From assembly GCA_905221605.1 (NCBI GenBank), contig CAJNDS010002425.1:179001-243000 (forward strand): 64,000 nucleotides of DNA, read 5' to 3'. The stretch is from Symbiodinium natans (taxonomy: Eukaryota > Sar > Dinophyceae > Suessiales > Symbiodiniaceae). Shown piece by piece: positions 45,791 to 56,790 of the stretch (its first letter is position 1; every line of letters begins with the position of its first letter). Below the pieces are notes generated by a model. The model ran no database searches. It was not told the DNA's origin and saw only the letters and a list, made by a program, of their open reading frames with translations. Made by a program: the position numbers and the translations under genes.

Positions 45791-46644
45791 TCATCCTTGA
45801 TTACGCTGGTCTTCTCTAACACAAACTTCGCGGACGTCAAGCCGCCGGAAGCCCCGCACACGCGTTTTCAAGCACGATGGATCGCACGAGCACCTGGAGA
45901 TCTGGACCGATCTTGACTGGGCGAGCCGCATCTTCCGTGTGGTCGTGTTCTGAAGGCCGCCACGAGATTGTGGCCCGGCATTTCATGAAGAAGCCGCAAC
46001 AAGATGTTATCGTCGCGGGCCTGGCGCGTCGTTGCGCGAATCCCCAACCTTGGATGCCTTGCTTTCCGTTGTTCGTTTCGTCCGTGGGCGGGTGGGGGGT
46101 GACAGCAGGAAAGAAATCGCAGGCTAAGCGAAGCAGACACGGCAAACAATCGGCACCCAGGCACTAGTAGCACAGGCGGCGCTGTGACCCTCCTTTGCTG
46201 CCAGGGCTACTGTTCGCCTTAACATTCCTTGAAATGTTTTGATTCTCTTTCGTAATGGAAGAAGCGTACCACCATCATGAAAACGCAGACAACCAACCAC
46301 CGGCAAGCATGCGAGCAAACAAACGAGAATGGCCAGCCGACTCCGCAAGCAAAGTCATTGAGGAGGGGCCGTCCAAAAGTGCCAACATGATTTCGCAAAA
46401 AAACTAAGAAAGCTGCATGAACCGCGTTCGGGAGCCCCAAAAAATGGGTTGCACAGGGACCAACATGGCGGGAAGGCTATTGCCCGCGCGTTTTTCATGC
46501 TGCGGCGGTTTAAGCGCATGGTCTTGTCTCGTGCGGTGCAACAATGATTTGTGCGACACTGAAGACATCGATTTGTGATGAGGTTAGGGACACGGAGCGA
46601 ACAACATCGTCGCACGACAAATCTGTGCGAATCCACACAGTAAA

Positions 46645-47004
46645 ATGCGAGGCATTCCAACGGCGGACGCGTTCCTGCAACTAGACGCATGGTTCGATAT
46701 GATTCTCTATGACCCGTACGAGCAGGATAGAACACGATACCCCAAAGAATCTCCTGGTTCCACGGAAACGCTTGGCGACAGGGTCTTGCTCATTACCGAA
46801 CAAAGCATTGTCGTCCGGCGTTTGCAAGACCCACGGCATCTGGCCTCACCTCACGCAATGCGGCTACTCAGCGTTTTACCGTTACCGCTGCTTGCATCGT
46901 TGCCGCCCCCGATCGGGTTCGCGAGCTCGATAGCACCACGCCTTCCGCAACGCATTGGGACCCATGAGTCGTTGGGGTTCGTGCTCAATCGCAATGGAAC
47001 ATAA
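46645..47004 (+). CDS. 119-codon frame, product not recognised
   Basis: From ATG 46645 the first 70 codons look like real protein (MRGIPTADAFLQLDAWFDMI, LYDPYEQDRTRYPKESPGST, ETLGDRVLLITEQSIVVRRL); the rest is less convincing, so it may be an exon that ends near 46850. No telomeric repeats nearby. The flanks (45790-46640 and 47005-47428) show no other supported gene, only overlapping frames. Confidence 0.35.
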   Translation: MRGIPTADAFLQLDAWFDMILYDPYEQDRTRYPKESPGSTETLGDRVLLITEQSIVVRRLQDPRHLASPHAMRLLSVLPLPLLASLPPPIGFASSIAPRLPQRIGTHESLGFVLNRNGT

Positions 47005-47428
47005 CCGTGTCCCGATACCTTTCAAACAACCGACAGCGCGCACTGCCAGGCATTCGTGAGCCATGGGGCCACGAACCGGTGGCTGCCGAAGCTGCATCGA
47101 AATAATTTTGGTCGAATCTGAGCACTCCGTGTGCGCGCTTCCGAGCCCGTGGAAAATTAGCCGCTGCGGATTTTCAATTTTTCACGAACAGTTTCAATGC
47201 GCGCACACAGGCACAACGAGTGCCTGCTTGCTGCATGTTGCATGAGGTGCGTGAGCCCCAGAACACGTTCTGTATGAAACAACAATAATATGTGTTCCCC
47301 AAAGTTCAAGTACAGAACGCCAGGCACAAAAGCAGCTGTGGTGAGAAGGTGCGACAACCTCTTCCAGCATGTATCACGAATGCTTCTACCAAAGCTTGAC
47401 TGTTCTGGGCACATCGGGTTTCTGTTGC

Positions 47429-47804
47429 ATGGGTGCTACCGGCAGCCGCGCCAATACGGGCCCCATGGAGCACGGCGATGGTTCCGCTGGGCCGGAGGAC
47501 TGGAGGGGCATGGTGGAGTCCACCATCGGCCATTACGACCAGTATCTCCGCTTGGTTTGCGAGTTTTGCCGTTTACCCTAAACCCTAAACCCTAAACCAC
47601 CGTTGTCCCTTGTCCTGAAAGGACCGTAGTCTTCGTGACTCGAACGGGCAAAGTGCAAAAGTGCAAAGTGCAAAGTGCCGTTTTGTGTCGTGTTTTGCAT
47701 GTATATATATATATAGAGTTACACATATATATATACATATATACACGTACACACCCACACACCCACACACCCACACACCCACACACCCACACACCCACAC
47801 ACCC

Positions 47805-47840
<36 letters not shown>

Positions 47841-50800
47841 TCATGGAACCCCGCCCTCTGTCATCCCTATCTCTGTTCCAAGTCAAACCTGAGCGGCTCA
47901 GGCCGACGTATACCGACGTGGAGTGCTGGTCGGGCACTGATATCCCCCTCACTCGCTCAGCTTCGTTGGGCATGGTTTGCGAGACATTTGTGAGTGAGGG
48001 CCATGCCCCCCTGCTTGAACTGTTGGTAGACAGAAGTTGTAACACACACACACACACACACGAGCCACCAGGGCAACTTGAAACACAAGGCAACGTGACA
48101 CTCAGGCGGCTGGTGTAAGGACGAAAAAGCCCTCAAGCAGTGAAAACTCCACCGGAATAGCTTCGGACCCGGAAATTGAAAAGAAAACGGGCTTTGCATG
48201 ATGGAATTTTACCGTATGCCACCAAACAAAACAGGCACCCATAATGCTTCGCGGAGCAATTCGAGACGAAAGCTGCAAGCAAACGCCGACAAAAATTAAT
48301 GAAAACTAAAAACAAACAGAATGGGTGGCGCATTCGGTTCGCGGGGCATGGTTTGCGAGACATTTGTGAGTGAGGGCCATGCCCCCCTGCTTGAACTGTT
48401 GGTAGACAGAAGTTGTAACACACACACGAGCCACAAGGACAACTTGAAACACAAGGCAACGTGACACTGAAAAGCTGTGACGTCCCTGGTCAGGCGGCTG
48501 GTGTAAAGACGAAAAAGCCCGCAAGCAGTGAAAACTCCACCGGAAAAGCTTCGGACCCGGAAATTGTAAAGAAAACGGGCTTTGCATGATGGAATGTGAC
48601 CGTATGCCACCAAACCAAACAGGCATCCATAGTGCCTCACGGAGCAAGTCGAGACGAAAGCTGCAAGCAAACGCCGACAAAAAATAATGAAAACTAAAAA
48701 TAAAACAGAATGGGTGGCGCATTCGGTTCGCGGGTCGTGCGTGAGCCTGCCGCAGCCCCGAAGCGCCTGTCCACAAGCTCAGCATCCACGGATCGCTGGT
48801 CTTACGAAACTGCCGCAGCCCCGTAATGCTGGCTACGAAAAAGAAAAGCAAACAAACCGCGGCTTGCAGCAGAGGCCGCGCAGGCGTGTGTCAGTGCTGG
48901 CTGGGCACTGATACCCCCCTCACTCACCTAATTTCGTAAAAAAATCCCCTCAGTTTGCGGGGGGTCTTAAATGGTGACCCTTCGGTGTCAGGGAACCAGG
49001 GGTCTGAAATGGGTCCAGAGGCATTTTAGACCCTCCCCGGCTTGCCATTGCAGACCTGTCGGTGTCGCGCTCTTTGGGCCCGGCTGTGGGTTGTCTTAGC
49101 CATGTTGCAGATGCAGTCCATAGCCAACAAAAGGTCTAAAATGGTTTGTCCGGGTTATGCCGTTATGCCCAGTCCCTGGGAAATAGCACAGTTGGGGCCA
49201 ACAAAAGGTCTAAAATGGGCGCCCTAGGCCCCTCCCCTGACAACCTGAGGGGATGTAAAAAAAAAGTTTCGTTGGGCATGGTCTGTGAGTGAAGGCCATG
49301 CCCCCTTGCCTGAACTCAGACACACAGACACATGTACACACATACACACATACGCACGTACTCACGTACTCACGTACACACGTACACATACATGCATACA
49401 ATGCATACATACATAAATACATACTACGCCACGTTGCACTCCCAGAAGCCAAGGAATGCTGCGTCCTTTTGGGCTGGCACCAAAGACCACGACGTGAGCC
49501 AAAATCGGGAAGCACTGCTGACTGCGATGGGGCATCCGTTGGAGGGCACGAAGGGGCCTGCATCACTGAAGTTGTTGAGGGATCTGCCGTCGTTGCCGTT
49601 GCAAGGTATTAGTGCAAGCTTGGTTTCAAAGCTTCCAGGCTCTCCAGAGAAAGTCCGCTAAACTCCAAGTACAATATTCTCGCAAGGCTGCAAGGACCAA
49701 ACCATGAAAATAACCACAAATTATAACTCATAAGCCGATACAGCAACTACAAAGCTTGTGTTTTTTCTCGTACCTTTAAAACAGGTACCCCTTAGCGGCC
49801 CTTGTGGTGACAGTAACAAACGGGTGGCAGTCAGCAGACAGACCCCCCAGACCCCCAAAAAACCGCGGCAGGAAAGCAGATTTGGGGGGGGGGGGGTTTG
49901 TAATGTCAGCCTTACATGAATGTGCGCTCTCAGGGTGTGACCCTGTTGAACCTGAAAGGTCTTGTTTTGTGTATATTTCAATGAAGCAAAGAGGTTCACA
50001 CCCCAAAGCCCCCTCCCAGGACAGTTCTGGACCTGGGTTGCGGCCCAGGGCGGGACATCGCCCACTTCCTGTCCCTGGGCCTGAAGGTGACGGGACTGGA
50101 CGCCAGCAAGGACGATGGGGTTAATGTTTTTTCGTTTTTTTTTTAATCTCATTTTTTCCGATTGTTTTGAATATGAATGTTCAAAGCCATTGTCTGGAAA
50201 CATGCACCGGCCTTCGTGCTAGTCGGCCTCCAAACAAGCCTGGAAATCGGGAAGTTTGAGCTCCAGCGAAGGAGTTTGTGCGAATGGCCCGGGAGCACAC
50301 TGGGGCGGAAGTACTCCACCAGGACTTCCACAGGTCTGGGGGTTCAAGCCAAGGGTTTGTGTTCCGGTTTGCTGCATGTCTGCACGTACTCATGCACAGG
50401 CACACAAACATAATTTTGGTGCCAGATGAGTCACGAATTCTTTACATTACACAATCGCGCACCACGTACAGCCAGGCAGAGATGAGTTTGCATAAACCCT
50501 GTTGGCCTCAATGGGTCTTGAGAGTGTCCACCTCCGGCGAATCCCGTGGAGTACCCTGGTCATTCCATGGCTGCTAAATCCCATATGTGAGCCCAAAAGT
50601 GCAGTTGTTTTCATTTCAACTGGTTGTGCTATGAGTGTGTTCCTGCAATGTTGTTGTCGCGTTTGATTGAAAATTGAAGCAAGTTGTGTTACAGTTACAG
50701 TAGTTTCTAATTTCGATCTTGTTTTGAAGCTATGCGAGGCATACTCCTAGGGCCCAAGCCCTATGAGCCCTAACTACACCCCCTTTGGCAAGTATTTTTA

Positions 50801-51802
50801 ATTCTTGTTCATACAAAACCCAACGGATATAAAAAACACTAATTTTATTAAGGTTCTAAGGGGAGTATCGCTAAACTTCAAAGCAAAAAAAAACAGGCTG
50901 GAGCTCCCGGCTTCCTACTTCCATGGCATCTTCGCCAACGCCTCTCTCTTTCACGTCTACAGACCTCACTTGCCCGCTGTCCTTTCAAGCCTTCACGATG
51001 CCATGATTCCAGGTGCATTGAGTGAGAGCAACCATTGTTATTTTGGTGTCATGTTGACTGCTTGGTTTATGAACCGGAAGATTGGTAGTAAGTGTACGAT
51101 GCGTAGAGAAAGAGAGCACTTCTCCAAACCCCACTAAGCTGCAATAGTTTCGCTTCCATGTTTTTGCCCTCTCCTGAGGTGGCATCCTGTTCTCATCGAA
51201 CCCCCGTGCCGATGAGGACACGGAGAACTTTTCGGGCAGGTACGGCTACTACATGTGCTACGAAACCTATGCCGCCCTCATGAGGAAGGCCGGTTTTGAG
51301 GAGGTGGGGCACTTCAGTGACTGGACGTGGCAAAACCTGTCATCATGAAAACCACCATCACAAAAACACACTTCAACTCAGAAACATCTTCCGTGATAGA
51401 GATAGCCAGCAGCATTGCCAATGATAGCCTCAAGGAGTGTTGAAGTAATGTCAGTATAGTTTACCCAGAGAGCCCAACAATTACACCCCTTAATCAGGAG
51501 ATACACCTTCAATCATACTAAGGATCCCCATATATGTATATATATATATAGATATATATATATATATATTAACGGTTATTCCTTCCGTAAGGGATCCAGG
51601 GCTCTTTGGGTTTAGGGTTTTTGTTTTGGGTTTGGGGTTTATAGGGTTTAGGGTGTAGGGTGTAGGATTTAGAGTTTAGGGTTACCGGGTTTATGGTTGC
51701 CACAAGCACAAGACTCTGGAGGTGGGCCATTTCTACAGGCCGTCAGGAAAGCCGAGGCACTTGCAGCCGTGGCTGGCGTCCACTTGGCGGAAACCCCGGT
51801 AG
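47429..51802 (+). CDS. Class I SAM-dependent methyltransferase, seven exons
   Basis: Transfers a methyl group from S-adenosylmethionine; substrate unknown. Exons: 47429-47562 (MGATGSRANTG..., WRGMVESTIGHYDQY), 49454-49600 (SFWAGTKDHDVSQNREALL), 50020-50110 (motif I, VLDLGCGPGRDIAHFLSLGL then VTGLDAS), 50272-50333 (FVRMAREHTGAEVLHQDF), 50897-51012 (LPASYFHGIFANASLFHV, post-motif II), 51179-51303 (LFSSNPRADED, GRYGYYMCYETYAALMRKAG), 51722-51802 (VGHFYRPSGKPRHLQPWLAS then TWRKPR, TAG). All phases agree. The order matches the HDVSQN / GCGPGRD / FDGIFANASLFHVP-type bacterial and protist methyltransferases. The Gly-2 start could be N-myristoylated. Reading through the last intron instead gives VGHFSDWTWQNLSS and TGA at 51346, an alternative C-terminus. 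Introns carry tandem duplications, not telomeric arrays. Confidence 0.95.
47702..47841. repeat. TA and (CACACC)n/(CA)n microsatellites
   Basis: TA-rich run 47702-47745, then (ACACCC)n to about 47815 and (CA)n to 47840, in methyltransferase intron 1. Confidence 0.95.
47960..48725. repeat. Tandem duplication, two units of about 380 bp
   Basis: CATGGTTTGCGAGACATTTG starts at 47971 and again at 48347. Both units continue through GAACTGTTGGTAGACAGAAG, a CA run, AACTTGAAACACAAGGCAAC and AAAACTCCACCGGAA with about 5-8% difference. The second unit has a small insertion (AAAAGCTGTGACGTCCCTGG). A truncated third copy begins near 49263. It fills methyltransferase intron 1. Confidence 0.9.
48945..49262. 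mobile_element. Inverted-repeat element with internal GGTCTAAAATGG repeats
   Basis: Ends TCCCCTCAGTTTGCGGGGGG and its rough complement CCCCTGACAACCTGAGGGGA (49234). Inside, AACAAAAGGTCTAAAATGG occurs twice (49126 and 49199) and inverted forms CATTTTAGACC and GGTCTGAAATGGG lie near 49000-49030. Confidence 0.65.
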
Positions 51803-51890
51803 TTCAGTCACTTAGGGTTATAGGGCTTAGGGCTTAGGTTTAGGGCAGGGGCAAGAGCAGGGCATAGTTTTTTGCAGTTGCCTCAAGACC

Positions 51891-52960
51891 ATGGTCGGCC
51901 AGCTAAGTTGCAAGGCGACAAAAAGACTCGGCCAGCTGGGATTGCGTATTTGCCTATCCTCCTCAGGGTGAGGGTTTACGACGGCAATGAATGGAACCCC
52001 TAATATTGTGTATAGACCCCCAAATAGTAAGATCCCCTTTTCTTCAGGACCAGGAAGGTATCCCTAATAATGTTGTCTGCTGATTAGTGTGGCCCCACCC
52101 CCCCCCCCCCCCCCTCAACGAAAGGATCCCGCTCTTTAGAGGGGGGGGGGGGGGGGGGGCAATTTGGGGGGGGGGGGGGGTCTGGTTTTATATGATTTTA
52201 AAAGGGATGAGTTTATATGAATTTAAAAGGGATCCATATGATCCATATGATTTTAAAAGGGATGAGCTCGCATGAGTGTAAAAGGGATCCATATGATTCT
52301 AAACGGGTTGAGACTATATGAAATTAAGAGGGATCCATACGATTTTAAGAAGGATGAGGTTATATGAATTTAAAGGGGATCCATCTATCCCAACCAAGCC
52401 AGCCCGCAAAAAAAAATATAATTCCGGGGGAGCAAACTTTTTATCTTATACGGCATCCGGGCAGCTTCTGGACTACCCCCTTTGAAATTTGATTGCCCGG
52501 CCTCGGTACAAAAGAATTTTATAAGGAAATCTTAGTTTTGGGTCGGGCCTGGAGGCTGAAGATTTCAGGGCCCGACAACCTCAGGCCTCAAGGTTTAGGA
52601 AACCTCAGCCCTTAGGCCTCTGGATCCAAACCCAACTAGCCCGCAAAAAAAAATATAATTCCGGGGGAGCAAACTTTTATATTATACGGCATCCGGGCAG
52701 CTGCTGGACTACCCCCTTTGAAATTTGATTGCCCGGCCTCGGTACAAAAGAATTTAATAAGGAAATCTTAGCCCTGGGCCCGGCCTGGAGACTGAAATTT
52801 TCAGGGCCCGACAACCTCAGGCCTCAAGGTTTCAGTCTTTAAACTTTTGATCTTTGGTCTCTCAGGCTCGGTTCAGAAGCGATTTATGGACGACAACACC
52901 AGTCGACAGCCTCGCCGAAATTTTGCATCGCCCGATTTTTTTTCACAATTCCGGGGGTCC
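51891..52960 (+). CDS. Start exon of a further gene, continuation uncertain
   Basis: 51891-51967 begins ATG (MVGQLSCKATKRLGQLGLRI then CLSSSG) and has a GG|GTGAGG donor. The N-terminus is basic with no acids, like an organelle presequence. A phase-2 exon could be 52866-about 52950 (LGSEAIYGRQHQSTASPKFC), but it lies next to repeats. 52087-52180 contains C- and G-runs; 52190-52380 has GGGATCCATATGA-type degenerate repeats. Confidence 0.35.
52401..52840. repeat. Tandem duplication, 237-bp period
   Basis: AGCCCGCAAAAAAAAATATA starts at 52401 and 52638. The copies agree through ATTCCGGGGGAGCAAACTTT, CGGCATCCGGGCAGC and TTTGAAATTTGATTGCCCGG with few changes. Related ends ACAATTCCGGGGG at 52946 and 53001 suggest an element whose edge is ATTCCGGGGGAGCA. 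Confidence 0.9.
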
Positions 52961-53193
52961 TCCTCAAATAGATCCCCCTGAATAATTTTTGGATTTTTTT
53001 CCACAATTCCGGGGGAGCACACTAATCAGGATACAACATTACAAAACACCATGTGCTGACTTTGTCATAAAAAGGTCTGGGTCTCCACTCTCCACTGTAG
53101 GGCCCCCTGATCTCGCGTCGACATACCGGGGTTTAGGGCTTAGGGTTCAGGGTTTTTAGGGTTCAGGGTGGGAGGGGGGGGGGGGCTGGGTAG

Positions 53194-53281
53194 TCTGAAT
53201 TTGCTTTCTGCGGAAACCGATGGTAAAAAGTATCGACCTGGCAAGGGTCGCATGGCAGTGCATGTGATGAGCTCAGTGTAG
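53194..53281 (+). CDS. Candidate terminal exon
   Basis: After GGGTAG| the frame reads LNLLSAETDGKKYRPGKGRM and AVHVMSSV then TAG. The opposite strand is also open over a longer span (RFLDSVAHNMIYTELITCTA), so strand is not certain. Confidence 0.35.
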
Positions 53282-53546
53282 ATCATGTTGTGGGCCACGC
53301 TGTCTAGAAACCTCACTCGGATTTGACAGCATCTTGGCTGCATGTTTCAAACGACGGACCATGACAGAATTCTGTTAACGCCCAGCTTCCTCAGCGGTGC
53401 ATCTGATACCGGCACATCGCGAGCGATGTTGTTTTGGAGCTTCCCACCCGACCGACACATCACAACACACCCGGAACCAGCAGCACCGGTGCCATCACGT
53501 CGGGAAAATTGGCTGAGTTCGTTCTTAGTCTTTGTTTCATGACGCC

Positions 53547-54203
53547 ATGGCCATCAGCGATACCCAGATCCAGGACGTCGGACTTTGCTGGTTTAAGCTG
53601 TTGTTGGCGGGTTGCATGCGTAGAGTTGAATGCATCGCATGTTTCTTGCCCGCATGTCATGCTGACCTGCGACAACTTCTGCTTGATGACACAGTGCAGT
53701 GATGAGATAATTACGCAGAACTACATTACATTTTATTTATTGGGTATATAGCTGCTGCTTGTGCGAACAGTAATTCTCATTGGCAGCACGCATCTGTGCA
53801 TGTCCAGGAGGAAATGCTGGCCGCCATTACGGCCAAAGCATTGCCAGTCGTCGCTGCCGCGTGCACGGAGGCAGTAGAGCAAGACTCGTCCCAACTTCAA
53901 CATTCTCACCTTTGCGGAATTTGTAGCTAGCGAGAAGCTCTGACCAACAGGTGTGTTCACGACACCTGGCGGCACTACACCAGCAACTGCAGCAGCTGCG
54001 TGTTCTGCAGCAGCAGGCAGGACCATTCGTCCGGCAACCAGAACAGGATGGCTGCGGAGAGGTTTCCATCGTTCTTCTTCCAAGCGAGGGTTTGTGGAAT
54101 CCCTGGGCAGGTGCAACAACTTCAAGCGCAGGCTAGTTTTCAGGCAGGAGAGTCTGCAGCATTGGCCGAGAATCATGAGCCTTTCTCAAAAATGTGTACC
54201 TGA
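53547..54203 (+). CDS. Four-exon gene, Gln-rich coiled-coil protein
   Basis: Exons 53547-53573 (ATG in GCCATGG context; MAISDTQIQ), 53808-53882 (EEMLAAITAKALPVVAAACT, EAVEQ), 53951-54061 (SRHLAALHQQLQQLRVLQQQ, AGPFVRQPEQDGCGE), 54111-54203 (VQQLQAQASFQAGESAALAE, NHEPFSKMCT, TGA). All joins are phase 0. The last intron is only 49 bp (54062-54110, GTTTCC...GGGCAG), one of the shortest here. Donors: GA, GA, GT. The Gln/Leu repeats suggest a coiled coil; no family recognised. The minus strand also shows a 147-codon frame across this region, rejected because the + exons have matching splice sites. Confidence 0.68.
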
Positions 54204-54589
54204 ACCCCTAAAACCTAAACCTAAACCCTAAACCCTAAACCCTATTGGCCAGCCAGGCCCAGGACCAGCGCCAATCGTGGCCGGCAGCAAGGCAGGTGGT
54301 TCCGAGGGCGCAAGGGGAGTTTACATACTTGGAGGTTCATGGTACTTATTAACCAATTGTAACTGTACTTATGACTGTACTTGTAACCCTATGGGGGGCA
54401 CTTAAGGGGCTTATATGTGGGCTCTAAGTACAGTTATAAATTGGTTCATAAGTACCATGAACCTCCAAGTAGACCTGCATGTCCACCTTCGGTTGGTGCA
54501 ACAAATAGGCTGCAAATCGGTTGTGGTTATAGCTATAAAGTAAGAATAGAAATCCCCCCAAAAAAACGCATTGCAATTGTGCCCCTAAA

Positions 54590-54727
54590 CCCTCAACCCT
54601 AAACCCTAAACCCTCAACCCTAAACCCTAAACCCTAAACCCTAAACCCTAAACCCTAAACCCTAAACCCTAAACCCTAAACCCTAAACCCTAAACCCTAA
54701 ACCCTAAACCCTAAACCCTAAACCCTG
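54590..54727. repeat. CCCTAAA array upstream of exon 54750
   Basis: About 19 units with occasional CCCTCAA. It ends 22 bp before the next coding exon. Confidence 0.92.
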
Positions 54728-54749
54728 CACCCGCGCCTTGGGCTCAGAG

Positions 54750-56454
54750 GGCCCTCTTGGCTTCGGAGGAGCAGCCGGTCGGCCTCTCCGCTGCGGCGCG
54801 CGCTCGAGATGGGAGCTTACTGACAATTGTGCTCGGGGAACTTATAGTGAGTAGGTTAGGGTTTATAGGGTTTATAGGGTTTATAGGGTTTATAGGGTTT
54901 ATAGGGTTTATAGGGTTTATCGGGTTTATAGGGTTTATAGGGTTTAGGGTTTAGGGTCAGACGGTTATAAGTCAGGCTCTTTTTTACTTCGGGTTAGAAG
55001 GCCACAGATAGGTCAGAAGCCCCACAGATAGGGTCCACGTTACTCTTCACGTGCGACTGCAACATGTGTCTGTGTGAGTGAGTGGGTGCGATTTGCCGGT
55101 GGCTGGGCAGAATTCAGGTTTACAACGAACTCCAACACCGCCTTGCCGCTGAGCCCGGACAGATTCTTGCACTGTGAGTGTTCTCCAGTTGGGCTTCTGG
55201 CTTGGCATCACGCTTAGTTGTGTGGTTATGTCCCACTGTCAACATGTCCTGGCCATTACCCATGCAGGAACTGGATGCATCGCCGTTCAGCGGACACCTT
55301 AATCAACATTGTGCTTCACGTTCATGCCATGCCCTGTGTCCACGGCCCAACTCAACTTTTCCCAGGCTTGCGGAGCAGACAAATGAAAAAATATGGTCAG
55401 TTCTCGAAATGATTGTCCCTTTTGGGGGGCCCTAAATATTACGGGTCGCCTTATGACAGTAACCCGAAAAGGGACCCTAATTTCGAGAAATGACATGAAA
55501 TTACCATATCGCTGTGCATGTTTATTTGCTCAGGTCTGAGCGGTGGGTTGACTCCCATGACACCGCTCCCGGAGACGGACGGCACTGATAAGGTCGAAGA
55601 TTTGTTTCTGAGGGTAAGCTTCACGGGCCCTTAATATGGTCCCTAACCTCCTTCAAAGGTTCCTGATGTATGGGCCCTTCATTTGTATAGGGTATATACG
55701 GGGTATATACAGGGCACCGCCATACTATGGGACCGATGTTTGCAGATGTATGATTTAAAGCGTTTAAGGTATGAGGAGCCATTTGCTGATCCTGACCTTG
55801 GACCTTAAGAGGGTGTCCACATCCCAAACCAGGGATCATAGCGGCATGGGCCATCTGACCCCTACCCGTAAGCCTCATGTGGAATGTGCTACACCCTAGC
55901 GGGTATATGATCCCCGGTTTAGGGTTCGTTTAATCCGAGAACCGGGCAGGTTCTGCACGTCATGAAGCGCGTGCGAAGTGCCGTGAGACGGTCGCCATCG
56001 CCTCGGCAAGCACTGCGCACGATCTTGCCTTCGGTACTTGGAGGTTCAGGGTACTGATAACACCAAGTACACCTGTACATATACGCCTCCGAGGTCCTGC
56101 AATTAAGTTCGACGCGGATGTGGGAGGGTTGGGCTGATCTGCGGGACTCCAGTAGTGTGCCCGGGGGTCCCCCTGCTCCCAATGAGGACAGGAGTCGGGG
56201 CCCAACAAACCGGGGTTTGAAAGCCCAAGTTTCGAGAGTCGGTTTGCCTCAACCTGCCTTCATTCGTATACTTGTCGCTTAAGAACCCCCGAAAAACTGA
56301 AAAGTAAAATTCCCTGTATTGCCCTTGGAGGGACGAGATGGTTTTCATTTTTTGGGGGGGTGTTCTGAAGCAAGTAGTAGTCTTGTGGTGCCCAGGCGTC
56401 AGAGCCCGGACCAACTTTTCAAGCGATTTTGCAAAGCGGGCGGCTCTGGCGTGA
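54750..56454 (+). CDS. Multi-exon gene (possibly two), product not recognised
   Basis: Exons: 54750-54846 (ALLASEEQPVGLSAAARARD, GSLLTIVLGELI, donor GTGAGT), 55118-55176 (VYNELQHRLAAEPGQILA), 55268-55395 (NWMHRRSADTLINIVLHVHA, MPCVHGPTQLFPGLRSRQM), 55534-55613 (LSGGLTPMTPLPETDGTDKV, EDLFLR, donor GTAAGC), 55746-55808 (MYDLKRLRYEEPFADPDLGP, TAA). Exons 55950-56033 (VLHVMKRVRSAVRRSPSPRQ), 56094-56276 (STRMWEGWADLRDSSSVPGG..., VSRVGLPQPAFIRILV) and 56371-56454 (VVVLWCPGVRARTNFSSDFA, KRAALA, TGA) continue it if 55746 is spliced at a GA donor inside GATCCT|GACC; otherwise they are a second gene without a visible start. All phases agree. Three introns consist of, or start with, inverted-repeat elements. 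The GSLLTIV...ELxxYN stretch faintly recalls ERGIC/ERV-type N-termini; I do not assign it. Confidence 0.68.
54856..54950. repeat. Nonamer variant array (TTTATAGGG)n
   Basis: About nine clean 9-bp units begin right after the GTGAGTAGG donor of the exon at 54750-54846 and revert to TTTAGGG at the end. Translated they give the artefactual FIGFIGFIG series. Confidence 0.95.
55392..55512. mobile_element. Family-7 element supplying a splice donor
   Basis: Starts ATATGGTCAGTTCTCGAAAT inside the exon end TAT G|GTCAGT at 55395/55396 and ends ATTTCGAGAAATGAC...ACCATAT. The terminal repeat provides the GTCAGT donor; the acceptor CTCAG|G lies 21 bp beyond the element. Confidence 0.8.
56034..56093 (+). 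mobile_element. 60-bp intron equal to a miniature family-2 element
   Basis: The intron begins GTACTTGGAGGTTCAGGGTA, the family-2 left end, and finishes GCCTCCGAG, matching the right end ACCTCCAAG. Exons on both sides are open and in phase. The element and the intron are the same object. Confidence 0.75.
56277..56370 (+). mobile_element. GC-AG intron equal to a family-5 element
   Basis: The intron begins GCTTAAGAACCCCC and ends GTGTTCTGAAG, the two inverted ends of family 5. Other copies: 62724-62827 (GCTTAAGAACCCCC...GGGGTTCTTAAGC) and 63049-63153. Flanking exons 56094-56276 and 56371-56454 are in phase 0. Confidence 0.75.
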
Positions 56455-56790
56455 CTTGATTGCAAGAGCTCAACGCATCCTCAAGCTTGAAGCTTCACTC
56501 GTCATGCACGTCTCTTGAGATTTTGGACCCCTAAACCCTAAACCCTATAAACTCTAAACCCTACCTGGCTCCAACATAGCTCCTTTTTGGGTTGGTTAGA
56601 GGGGAGTCTAGTCTACCACCCCAACGAGGTACTACATCGGAGCCTTCGGGTAAAGTGCAAACCCTAAACCCTAGACCCTAGACCCTAAACCCTAAACCCT
56701 AAACCCTAAACCCTAAACCCTAAACCCTAAACCCTAAACCCTAAACCCTAAACCCTAAACCCTAAACCCTAAACCCTCAGCCTGGCTGCC

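Noticed and set aside
43871-45800. Very long open frames on both strands (up to 436 codons)
   Set aside because: They translate the pyrimidine tract into Ser/Leu/Pro or Arg/Glu/Gly and have no domain.
53733-54176. 147-codon minus-strand frame
   Set aside because: The + strand gives four exons with matching phases, an ATG and a stop over the same region.
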